This document shows, in pieces, positions 1 to 6,532 of a DNA stretch of 7,013 nucleotides; position 1 is the first letter of the stretch; each line of letters begins with the position of its first letter. The notes below the pieces were generated by a model. It was not told the origin of the DNA and did no database searches. It saw only the letters and a list, made by a program, of their open reading frames with translations. Made by a program: the position numbers and the translations under genes. Source of the stretch: Pseudobdellovibrionaceae bacterium (GTDB lineage: Bacteria > Bdellovibrionota > Bdellovibrionia > Bdellovibrionales > Bdellovibrionaceae); the NCBI GenBank assembly GCA_014376325.1, contig JACMRP010000022.1, forward strand, positions 1-7,013, in the 5' to 3' direction.

Positions 1-428
1 AATGTTCCAGATAAAATCTGCGACGATTGGAATACGTTGTGATCGGGATAGACCCCATAACGACTTTGGAACAATGCAGTCGCATCGTTGTCTTTCAAGC
101 TACCAGATTTATATTCTACGTCTAAACCCCAACGTTCGTTAAAGAAGTAACCGAAGTTAGCTCCGTACAAAGTACCCGCAACAAACGGGTCGTTGAATGG
201 CACGCCCGCATTCACGGAAAGGAAGTAACGCTTCGCTTTCGTGTAAGTACGATTTTGAACGACGGCAAAATCATCGTCTTTTGCAGACCAATACTTTTGC
301 TCGAGTTTTTTAATGTCGAGTTTATCAGAGCCCGAGTTCGTAGCTTTTGGAGCAGCGGCTGGAGCATTTGTTTGTGCGTGCGCTAGTGAACTCCCTAGTA
401 GCAGCAACGTGAGTGCGAGAGTTTTCAT
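1..428 (-). CDS. Outer-membrane beta-barrel protein, 3' end cut by the window
   Basis: This frame is absent from a simple list of complete reading frames because it runs off the left edge; 142 codons are visible. It starts at ATG 428 with a signal peptide, MKTLALTLLLLGSSLAHA, with likely cleavage after AHA at residue 18. An Ala/Pro linker (19-33) is followed by a short charged helix ending EQKYWSAKDDDFAVVQNR (43-60). That helix leads into TYTKAKRYFLSVNAGVP and alternating strands (FGYFFNERWGLDVEYKSG, about 92-109) typical of a beta-barrel. The YW, VVQNR, Tyr-x-Lys-x-x-Arg and DPF elements are characteristic, as I recall, of the outer-membrane barrel family shared by myxobacteria and Bdellovibrio. 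In Myxococcus gliding clusters such barrels (GltA, GltB, GltH) sit in the outer membrane and are encoded beside GltG. The gene begins 18 bases after the upstream stop, so it belongs to the same operon. Which barrel it corresponds to cannot be told. Confidence 0.85.
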   Translation of the reverse strand, partial: MKTLALTLLLLGSSLAHAQTNAPAAAPKATNSGSDKLDIKKLEQKYWSAKDDDFAVVQNRTYTKAKRYFLSVNAGVPFNDPFVAGTLYGANFGYFFNERWGLDVEYKSGSLKDNDATALFQSRYGVYPDHNVFQSSQILSGT

Positions 429-438
429 GTAAGGTGGT

Positions 439-443
439 CCTCC
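439..443 (-). promoter_or_regulatory. Ribosome binding site for the outer-membrane barrel gene
   Basis: GGAGG lies in the 18-base gap after the GltG-like gene, 10 bases before the ATG at 428. The spacing is slightly long but usable. There is no room for a separate promoter in the gap, so the barrel gene is probably read from the same transcript. Confidence 0.6.
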
Positions 444-446
444 GTG

Positions 447-1883
447 TTAGTTTGTACTCTTAAATAGGAACGGGTAGGTCACGAGCACTTTTGTTCCGCC
501 CTGTGGGGCAGGGAACTTCCATTTCGCTACCTTATTAAGGATACATCCCTCAACGGTCGCGTTTTTAAGTGTCGTATCTCCGATAGCCTGTGTTTCCACA
601 GACCCCGTTCCTGCAATTGTAAATCGAACCGCGACCTTGCCGAACAACTCGGGGCTCGCGCTTAACTGTCTTTCGTAGCAATACAAGATCTGTCCTAATT
701 GCGACTTGATGTACTGTGCGATCACTTCGCGGTCTAGACCGCCGACGATTTCACTTTCTTCTTCGATCAGGCCGACGCCGCCGCTACCGGTAGCACCTGC
801 ACCTAGTCCGCCGATACCTGCTGTGTTTTTACCGCCACCTTTACCGGCAGTCGAAATCATCACGCCCTTCATGGTTGAATCCGTTCCATAGTCACGGCCC
901 GATTTATCCATGTTGCCGATTGCAGCCAACGCGCGACCGCTGACGCCCGAACCTGCTTTGATGCCGTTCGATACGATCACGTTGGCGCTTTTTGCTGCTT
1001 GTGCGGAAACTTTTCCGATCAATCGCGAAAGGCGGGGATCTGAAACTGCTTTCAACATATTCGCAACTTTGCCTTCGCCCATTGCGGCCGGTGCAGAAGC
1101 GACTTTATGCTGAGCCGCCGTCGGTTTGCTTTCCGCAGGTCGTGGACGTTTTTTCAAGTCAGTACGAACGATAATTTTTTGTGCTGGAGGAGGAGGCGCC
1201 ACTAACACCATGTCCTGTTTTTTCGGAGCCATAAAACTTACGCCGCCGATCAGAAGTGCGAATAAGAATAATAAACCCAAACCCTTTTTGGTATCGCCGT
1301 CCACCAATTGCGCGGTCGGGATCTTGTTCATTGCTTCTTCGCTGGTCAAGTAAACGGTTTTTTGGCGCACTTGATATTGGTCCAGAGTGTATTGCAACCA
1401 AGTCGTAGAATCTTTCGCAGGGATGACTTTTTTAGTAATCGCCATTTCCGGGATGAAGCTTTTGCCCATCGGAACGATGCGAGTTTCGATGACTTTGTCG
1501 TGCAGCTTTACTAAAAACAATTGGTAAGGTTTTTTTACGCCATCGCTTGGATGTTCGCTGCCCTCCAGGCGAGGGTACAGCTGAGACTCGCGAATGAGCG
1601 ACGTCATGTGCAGAGTTGAATTCGCGATTTGAAAAGTTTTTTCACCATCGATGCGTACTTCCGGAGCAACGCCATTCATGACGCCATCCATAGACATGTC
1701 GATGTAAAACCAAGAGCCGTCACGGAATTCGAAAGTTCCTTGCATCCCGCGGGACGAAGGAGAAATCGAAATAACGTCCGCCATTCTTGAACCGCCGAAA
1801 GTGTACACCGGCTGTGAAGAGCGAAGTTTCCAGGTTTTAGTGGTCCCGTTTGACAGGGACTGCTTAATGATCAAAGTATTCAT
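447..1883 (-). CDS. FHA-like/TonB-like bridge protein with AgmX/PglI C-terminal domain (GltG-like)
   Basis: A 478-residue inner-membrane protein that spans from cytoplasm to periplasm. Residues about 1-95 form a strand-rich FHA-like domain: TFGGSRMADVISI, then SSR at 43-45, DGSWFYID, and SMDGVMNGV with Asn70-Gly71. Residues 115-198 form a second, unassigned cytoplasmic segment. One membrane helix lies at 201-219 (GLGLLFLFALLIGGVSFMA). The periplasmic part starts with a Pro-rich TonB-like stretch (APPPPAQK at 229-236 and KKRPRP). A helical part (about 270-325) and a Gly/Ala-rich linker (about 338-372) follow. The C-terminal domain (384-475) matches the AgmX/PglI TonB-like type, with ILYCYERQL, GKVAVRFTI, GCILNKVAKWKFPAP and VTYPFLF; Cys402 and Cys447 are in typical positions. 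GAAGG lies 8 bases before the ATG. This domain order is that of GltG in the Myxococcus gliding machine, which links the motor to periplasmic parts. The phosphothreonine-binding residues of the FHA-like domain look only partly kept. Confidence 0.88.
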   Translation of the reverse strand: MNTLIIKQSLSNGTTKTWKLRSSQPVYTFGGSRMADVISISPSSRGMQGTFEFRDGSWFYIDMSMDGVMNGVAPEVRIDGEKTFQIANSTLHMTSLIRESQLYPRLEGSEHPSDGVKKPYQLFLVKLHDKVIETRIVPMGKSFIPEMAITKKVIPAKDSTTWLQYTLDQYQVRQKTVYLTSEEAMNKIPTAQLVDGDTKKGLGLLFLFALLIGGVSFMAPKKQDMVLVAPPPPAQKIIVRTDLKKRPRPAESKPTAAQHKVASAPAAMGEGKVANMLKAVSDPRLSRLIGKVSAQAAKSANVIVSNGIKAGSGVSGRALAAIGNMDKSGRDYGTDSTMKGVMISTAGKGGGKNTAGIGGLGAGATGSGGVGLIEEESEIVGGLDREVIAQYIKSQLGQILYCYERQLSASPELFGKVAVRFTIAGTGSVETQAIGDTTLKNATVEGCILNKVAKWKFPAPQGGTKVLVTYPFLFKSTN

Positions 1884-1939
1884 ACGTACAACCTTCGTAG
1901 AGAAAAAATCCCCTAATACTTAATTCAACAAAAATGTAA

Positions 1940-2179
1940 TTATCTTAGGTAGAGACTGGATTCACGAATCCGGACGTCCATATCTTTTTGTACGTCATAA
2001 AGTGGCATAAATTTAATGCCCTTCTTCTGTACTAGATACGCGCCATCTGGATTTCGGATAGTCCCTTTGAGATTCATCTCGCCGAAGTTCACTTCCTGAA
2101 CTTTGCGAATTGATTTCGTTTTGGCTTCCGCACCCACGCACCCTAAGACAACGATTAATCCAATGATTAACGTTTTCAA
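1940..2179 (-). CDS. Small exported or lipid-anchored protein of unknown function
   Basis: A 79-residue protein starting at TTG (2179), chosen because GGAGGAA sits 5 bases upstream and because the protein then begins directly with a signal peptide: MKTLIIGLIVVLGCVGAEA. Two processing routes are possible. Signal peptidase I could cut after AEA (residue 19), or VLGC with Cys14 could serve as a lipobox. The lipobox is imperfect and its signal would be short. The mature part is basic then mixed. It has a core KGTIRNPDGAYLVQKK (38-53), then a Phe/Pro/Leu turn and an end RIRESSLYLR. From memory this resembles, weakly, small proteins found beside AgmX/PglI-domain genes in myxobacteria (a Gly-x-Ile-x-x-Pro core, aromatic-Leu strand, then Ile-x-Glu-Ser). 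Its position just before the GltG-like gene matches that of the small gltF product in Myxococcus as I recall it. I do not assign a function. Confidence 0.72.
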   Translation of the reverse strand: MKTLIIGLIVVLGCVGAEAKTKSIRKVQEVNFGEMNLKGTIRNPDGAYLVQKKGIKFMPLYDVQKDMDVRIRESSLYLR

Positions 2180-2182
2180 TTG

Positions 2183-2189
2183 TTCCTCC
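2183..2189 (-). promoter_or_regulatory. Strong ribosome binding site that sets a TTG start
   Basis: GGAGGAA precedes the TTG at 2179-2177, with 5 bases between its GGAGG core and the start. Another in-frame TTG at 2191 overlaps this site and would add four residues (MEEQ) before the signal peptide, so it is unlikely to be used. The near-ideal site compensates for the weak start codon. Confidence 0.65.
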
Positions 2190-2191
2190 AA

Positions 2192-2316
2192 ATCAAGTCT
2201 TCGGTATTACATGCAGTGCGACTTTGTCTGTAGTTTGTTCCGCCCGAAGCGGATCCACGTTCAATATTTGTTAAGTCTAAAATATAAAATTTGCTATCAG
2301 TTCCTATTCATTCGTC
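2192..2316 (-). other. 125-base intergenic gap, the largest in the operon
   Basis: This noncoding stretch separates the TPR gene from the small exported protein. Read on the minus strand it begins AT-rich, with a TATATT at 2286-2281 that resembles a -10 box but lacks a recognisable -35 at proper distance. A GC-rich hairpin follows at 2253-2239 (TCCGC, loop TTCGG, GCGGA). No T-run follows the hairpin, so it is not an intrinsic terminator. The gap could hold a weak internal promoter, an RNA-processing site or simply a spacer; the sequence alone does not decide. Confidence 0.4.
2239..2253 (-). other. Short GC-rich hairpin in the intergenic gap
   Basis: A perfect 5-base stem (TCCGC with GCGGA) closes a 5-base loop. 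It lies about 60 bases downstream of the TPR stop and about 60 bases before the start of the small gene. Without a following T-run it would not terminate transcription on its own. It could stabilise a processed RNA end, or be chance. Confidence 0.3.
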
Positions 2317-5300
2317 TTACTGTCCTTCTAGTTGAGTCACTTTCCCTGGGGTCGGTGACGTCTGGCCCTTTAAGTAAGTTAACTTCTTGCCAATCCATTC
2401 TTTCAAATCTGGCTTCGTCGTAATCTTCCCAACGCGTTCGTAGATCTGTTGGGCCGTCGCGAGTTCGCTCGATTTGTAACTTTCGATCAAGTGGGCCTGC
2501 TGTAACAGAATCTCCACGTTATCCTTCTTCTTAGCGGATAATTCCGAGATTAACTGAAGCGCTTTTTGAGTTTCCCCGCGTTGCGCCCATGCCTCGCTGA
2601 ACAAAGGTCCTACATTATAAGTATATACCTGGTCCTGGGCTAGTTTCGAGAAGTTCTCGGTCGAGGTGATGAAATCCTTTTCAGTGTATGATTTTACTGC
2701 AGCGAAAGTCGACATTTCTGACGAACCTATGTTCATGTCTACAACTTTGGCGAAAAACGGAATCGCCGCGTTGATATCTTCTAGCTGGTACATCAAACGA
2801 CCTTTTTGGTAAATAACGAGCGGATTCTCAGGCTGAGACTTCATCAGCTCATCAGCAAGCCACAGGGCCTTCTCTTTTTGATCGCGAGCATCCGACGCCA
2901 AGCTCAAGTAATAAAGGCCTAATGGGCGAGTCTCTTTGAATTTAGCTAGCTCTAGCGATAGCTTCTCTGTCACGTCGTACTGTTTTGAAACGTAGCAGTT
3001 GTTCGCCATTTCAAGAATACCTTGGATCTTTGCGTCTTTCGTCGCGAAGCTACGGTTACAGGCCTTAGCCTGTGCCTTCGTCACTCTAGAAAGGGCCATG
3101 TCCGTGCGGTTCGTTAGGTAAGCCTCGAACATGAAAGCCTGCGGATAATTTACTGCCGGTGAAATGGTCGCCTCTGGATTCAGTTCTGAGTAATCACGAT
3201 CTTTACCATCCGTCGCGCGGGCAACAACCATCGATTTCAGTTTAGCTTCGTTGTCCGTTTTCTTAGCCTGAATCGGTGCCGTAAGCTTAGTTAAAGCCTC
3301 TTTCACTGCTGCGCGTTCCGCTTCCTGCAAACCGCCTGGCATCGGCATGTTCTGAAGACTAGAAATATAATTTGCGTAACAACGGTCTAGACCAGCCAAA
3401 GCTTTACGAACGATTTTTTCTTCTTTGCTGAGCGACATTGCGTTCAAATACGCGGTCTGCACCTTGTTCAACTTTTCGGTCTTCATTTCAAGAACGAAAG
3501 CGAACTTTTCGATGCGGGCTTTTACGCTCTGGGAAGCAAGTTCTGATTCTAAGATCTGCGCTTGAACTAAACGGGCAGGTGCCTTGTCTTCGCTCGGAAT
3601 ACTGCGGCCCATAATTTTGCGCGATACTTCGAAAGCTTCAGTTTTTTTGCCGGCAAGTAACAATCTTTCAGCGCGATCGTTCAAGATTTGGGTCGCGTAC
3701 GGCTCCATATTGATGGCCAAAATCTTCTCTTGAAGTTTTTGGTACTCAGGATGGTTGGAATTCGAACCGTACGTGAGCATGATTTTCGTGATCATGCGTG
3801 CTTGGTTTTTATTGTCCATGGTTGACATCAGTTTTGTATAGATATCGCGAGCTTCTTTAGTACGGCTTTCTAAGCGTAAGAAGTCCGCGGCCATTTCCAT
3901 GTGGGCGTTGGCGTTTTTCTTATCCATATCCGCGATCAGCTTTAAAGTATCTGCGGCGCGAAGTAACTGGCCGATTTCGGCAAAAGAGCGGGCCGCATCT
4001 TTCAAACCATCAAGAGTGCGTTTGTCGTCTGGATATTTTTTAGCGTATTGCAGACTTAATTCCGCGCCTTCGAACTGACGTCCGTTTGCGTAGAGCATGC
4101 TGAGCGCCTGCCACAAGGAGTCTTTAGCAAGCGGAGAGTTTTCGTGATCTTTCGCGAAGTCGATTAGCTTACGCGCTGAAGCCATTGCGTCCGCAGTCTT
4201 AGAGAAATCCTGGATTTCGGCAAAGCTCGACTCTTCCAAAATTTTGGTCATGCCTTTTTTGCGGTCGTCGGTCGTATTGGACGCCAAGATCTTTTTAGAA
4301 AACTTCTGAAGTCCGACGTAGTCCTTTTTCATGTTCAGCATGTCTAAGATTAAGTCTTCGGCTTTTTTCTTCAGCGTTTCATCTTTGCTAGTTTCAGCGA
4401 TCGGGCGCAGCCATTTGTCAGCATCCACGTAATTTGCTTCTTCGTACGCGATGTGGCCAAGCTTAAAACGAACGTTCTGAGCGTGTTTGCCAGTTGGATT
4501 TTTAGTTAAGTAGTTCATCGCAAGTTCTTTGCGAAGAGCATTGCGGGAGGGGTCTTTGTCTTTCGATTTTTCTAATGCCTTTTCGATAGAGTACAAAGCG
4601 CCGTAATTTGAATCATGCTGCATAACGGGCTCTTGTGCGCGATCGCCAACGAATTTGTATTCTTTGCTTGCGTCATCGTACTTGCCGAGCTGGAACAGTA
4701 GTTCGCCCAAAGCGAAGTGAGTTTTTAAGTCTGGCTTCGCCTGATCTTCATTTTCAAGGATCAAGCGGAATGACTTCTGAGTTAGGTCAGAGAAAGCCAC
4801 GTTTTGTTTGTTTTTAAGCCAGATCTCCCACCATTTTTTTGCGATCTCCAGAGATTCGCGGCGGAAGTCTTTTTCGCAAGCGTCGGCTGCGTCTTCGACT
4901 TTCTGTGCGGTACGCCATGGGGAATCCGATTTACAAAGTTCGCTGGAAGCTTGCAGATGTCCGATCACTTTGTCGCGAAGTTTTAAGTCTTCGTTGGCGT
5001 TAACCAAATACAGATGCGCCTTCAGAACGTGCGGATTGGTCGGATTCTTTTCGATGAACTCACCGAGGAAGATGCCCATTTCTTTTTGACGACTGTGGGA
5101 TTCGTAAAGTTTAGCAAGGTCGATCATAGATTGACCAATTTCTGAGTCTTGGCAAACGGTCAAGAAGAAGTCGTAGAGTTTGTCAGCAGTGTAGGTGTCG
5201 CCAACGAACACGGTCAAATCGCGAAGTGCTTCCTTACGCAGATTGTGACGGTTGTTCGGAACTTCGCCTTCTTTCAAAGGTGGATTCGTTTTTACGACTT

Positions 5301-6033
5301 GGATCAGTTTTTTCATGCCGTGATCGGCATCTTTCATATTGTAGTAAGACCAAGCAGCTTTATACATCCCGTAAGAAAACACGCGGGACTTTGGCATTTT
5401 TTCTAGTTTTAAAAATTGCTCAAGGGCTTGGGGGAATTTGCCTTGATCATACAGAAGCTCTCCTAATGCAAGAGTTCCGTCGGCTATCAGCGGAGACTTT
5501 GGAAACTTATCAACCAGGCGGCCGAAGATCGCGGCTGCTTCTGAGCTTTTTCCGATTTGCTGATGGGCAAAGGCGTTGTTGAAAAGGACAGAGTCCATTT
5601 CTTTAAATTTAGGAAATTCTGTTTCGACGCGGGAATAGACCGCGATCGCACGTTTGACGGCTTCGGAACCGCGTTCGTTCGGAACGGGGAAGACGCTCGA
5701 TTTTATAACTGGATTGTTGACGTTCATTTCGAAGAAACGTCCAGACTTAGATCTGCGCATGTAAAGTTCTGCAAGGCGGTAGTACAAATCACCAAGAATG
5801 GTCGAGCCCGGTTTTTGCTGCTTAATCATTCGTTGCAATGATTCAATCGCCTTGTTTTCAGAGCGAGTGATCATGATCTCTGACGTGAGCGCCTTCTTGT
5901 CATTTTCAAGCTCAGAGCCGCCTTCGCCAATACGAACTTCTGGAAGAAGTCCTTTGCCGTCGTTAGACTTAGCTTGGGCTAGACTCGTCAATAAACCTGC
6001 AGCGATAATTAAACAGAAAAAACGTGAGCTCAT
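2317..6033 (-). CDS. Large secreted TPR-repeat scaffold protein (GltD/GltE-like by context)
   Basis: A 1238-residue protein with a Sec signal peptide (MSSRFFCLIIAAGLLTSLAQA, cleavage likely after AQA at residue 21), so it should act in the periplasm or at the inner face of the outer membrane. Nearly all the rest is helical, with TPR-like repeats. The clearest are at about residues 147-181 (FNNAFAHQQIGKSSEAAAIF), 182-216, 221-251, 436-466 (ALGELLFQLGKYDDASKEY), 520-549, 637-671, 673-738, 1038-1071, 1072-1105 and 1143-1176. The stretch at about 810-960 is helical and Lys/Glu-rich without clear repeats. Six cysteines remain after the signal: 294, 367, 386, 885, 992 and 1013. TPR arrays bind other proteins, so a scaffold role between the inner-membrane motor and outer-membrane parts is plausible. 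Myxococcus gliding clusters carry a TPR protein of roughly this size (GltD/AgmU) plus a smaller one (GltE/AglT); which of them this matches, or whether it covers both, cannot be decided here. TPR identity is well supported; the Glt role is inference. Confidence 0.85.
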   Translation of the reverse strand: MSSRFFCLIIAAGLLTSLAQAKSNDGKGLLPEVRIGEGGSELENDKKALTSEIMITRSENKAIESLQRMIKQQKPGSTILGDLYYRLAELYMRRSKSGRFFEMNVNNPVIKSSVFPVPNERGSEAVKRAIAVYSRVETEFPKFKEMDSVLFNNAFAHQQIGKSSEAAAIFGRLVDKFPKSPLIADGTLALGELLYDQGKFPQALEQFLKLEKMPKSRVFSYGMYKAAWSYYNMKDADHGMKKLIQVVKTNPPLKEGEVPNNRHNLRKEALRDLTVFVGDTYTADKLYDFFLTVCQDSEIGQSMIDLAKLYESHSRQKEMGIFLGEFIEKNPTNPHVLKAHLYLVNANEDLKLRDKVIGHLQASSELCKSDSPWRTAQKVEDAADACEKDFRRESLEIAKKWWEIWLKNKQNVAFSDLTQKSFRLILENEDQAKPDLKTHFALGELLFQLGKYDDASKEYKFVGDRAQEPVMQHDSNYGALYSIEKALEKSKDKDPSRNALRKELAMNYLTKNPTGKHAQNVRFKLGHIAYEEANYVDADKWLRPIAETSKDETLKKKAEDLILDMLNMKKDYVGLQKFSKKILASNTTDDRKKGMTKILEESSFAEIQDFSKTADAMASARKLIDFAKDHENSPLAKDSLWQALSMLYANGRQFEGAELSLQYAKKYPDDKRTLDGLKDAARSFAEIGQLLRAADTLKLIADMDKKNANAHMEMAADFLRLESRTKEARDIYTKLMSTMDNKNQARMITKIMLTYGSNSNHPEYQKLQEKILAINMEPYATQILNDRAERLLLAGKKTEAFEVSRKIMGRSIPSEDKAPARLVQAQILESELASQSVKARIEKFAFVLEMKTEKLNKVQTAYLNAMSLSKEEKIVRKALAGLDRCYANYISSLQNMPMPGGLQEAERAAVKEALTKLTAPIQAKKTDNEAKLKSMVVARATDGKDRDYSELNPEATISPAVNYPQAFMFEAYLTNRTDMALSRVTKAQAKACNRSFATKDAKIQGILEMANNCYVSKQYDVTEKLSLELAKFKETRPLGLYYLSLASDARDQKEKALWLADELMKSQPENPLVIYQKGRLMYQLEDINAAIPFFAKVVDMNIGSSEMSTFAAVKSYTEKDFITSTENFSKLAQDQVYTYNVGPLFSEAWAQRGETQKALQLISELSAKKKDNVEILLQQAHLIESYKSSELATAQQIYERVGKITTKPDLKEWIGKKLTYLKGQTSPTPGKVTQLEGQ

Positions 6034-6034
6034 A

Positions 6035-6529
6035 TTAATCTCCAACCAAAGTAACTAACTTCAACTGTGGGAATCCAGCCATCGAAGCGGTGTACATAAC
6101 CTTACGTAAAACCGAGTACGGCAATCCAGAGTCCGCCTGCAAAAGGATGCGGCCTTCTTTAACGCCGGGATCGTCCTTGTGTTTATCGTCTTTAGATAGC
6201 TTTTCGAGTTCGGTGAACAACGGTAAAATAAAGTTCTTATCATTGGGATCGATATCTTTGGCCTCGAAGTTCATGTCCTTCATGTCGGCGATTTTGTCGT
6301 CGCCAATTTTAACCAAATTTTTCGACACGACCAACTTGATCGATTCAACTGGATTATTGGTCGTCGAAGAAGCGGGTAGGCGCAAATCTTTTTCAGGAAT
6401 GATTTGCACGTCCGAAGTATTGTAAGTTTGAAGCAGGAACACCAACAAGATGGTGAACATGTCCGTCATTGAAGTAATGTTCAACGCGAAGGAGCCTTTT
6501 TGCTTCGGAAGTTCATACTTGCGTCTCAT
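6035..6529 (-). CDS. ExbD/TolR-like stator protein with membrane Asp
   Basis: A complete 164-residue ExbD/TolR family protein, of usual length. A short basic cytoplasmic N-terminus (residues 1-16, MRRKYELPKQKG and on) leads into LNITSMTDMFTILLVFLL. Asp23 sits at the start of the single membrane span (about 18-36). This matches the ion-translocating Asp of TolR and ExbD in position and context. The periplasmic domain (about 37-164) ends with the family signature: ILLQADSGLPYSVLRKVM, then an Ala-Gly-Phe turn and a last strand. The start is set by GGAGGG in the preceding gene, and the stop TAA lies one base before the ATG of the TPR gene. It differs clearly from the ExbD-like protein encoded just upstream, so the pair looks like a hetero-complex similar to AglQ plus AglS of Myxococcus xanthus rather than a recent duplication. 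That functional parallel is inference; the family and the Asp are seen directly. Confidence 0.92.
   Translation of the reverse strand: MRRKYELPKQKGSFALNITSMTDMFTILLVFLLQTYNTSDVQIIPEKDLRLPASSTTNNPVESIKLVVSKNLVKIGDDKIADMKDMNFEAKDIDPNDKNFILPLFTELEKLSKDDKHKDDPGVKEGRILLQADSGLPYSVLRKVMYTASMAGFPQLKLVTLVGD
6040..6043 (-). promoter_or_regulatory. Ribosome binding site that fixes the TPR gene start
   Basis: GGAG is followed by 6 bases (ATTAAT) and then ATG at 6033-6031. The frame can be extended to a TTG at 6045, but that codon directly precedes this site and has no good site of its own. The start is therefore placed at 6033. The stop of the upstream gene is embedded in the spacer (TAA, one T, ATG), a typical arrangement for coupled translation. 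Confidence 0.7.
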
Positions 6530-6532
6530 TTC

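Noticed and set aside
429..446. Weak fold that could hide the ribosome binding site of the barrel gene
   Set aside because: Only about four base pairs including a G-T pair; too weak to claim regulation.
706..1514. Plus-strand open frames, one Pro-rich, opposite the bridge gene
   Set aside because: The Pro-rich translation is the mirror of the Gly-rich linker codons on the coding strand. No start signal or family match is visible.
2204..2212. Possible -10 box (TAATAC or TGTAAT) just before the small gene
   Set aside because: Matches to the consensus are poor at key bases and no -35 is found at the right distance.
2376..2385. Perfect 10-base palindrome AAGTTAACTT
   Set aside because: It lies inside the TPR coding sequence near its end, where Lys-Leu-Thr codons account for it. 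A single copy of this length is expected by chance.
2103..2423. Plus-strand open frame of 106 codons across the intergenic gap
   Set aside because: It overlaps the ends of two well-supported minus-strand genes, has low-complexity, Ser/Leu-rich content without a domain, and no convincing ribosome binding site.
4635..5841. Several plus-strand open frames of 60-118 codons inside the TPR gene
   Set aside because: They are antisense shadows of a long gene with clear TPR repeats. Their translations show no recognisable domains or signals.
6033..6045. Start of the TPR gene at TTG 6045, overlapping the upstream gene
   Set aside because: That TTG directly precedes the GGAG site that serves the ATG at 6033, and the longer form adds four residues before an already complete signal peptide.
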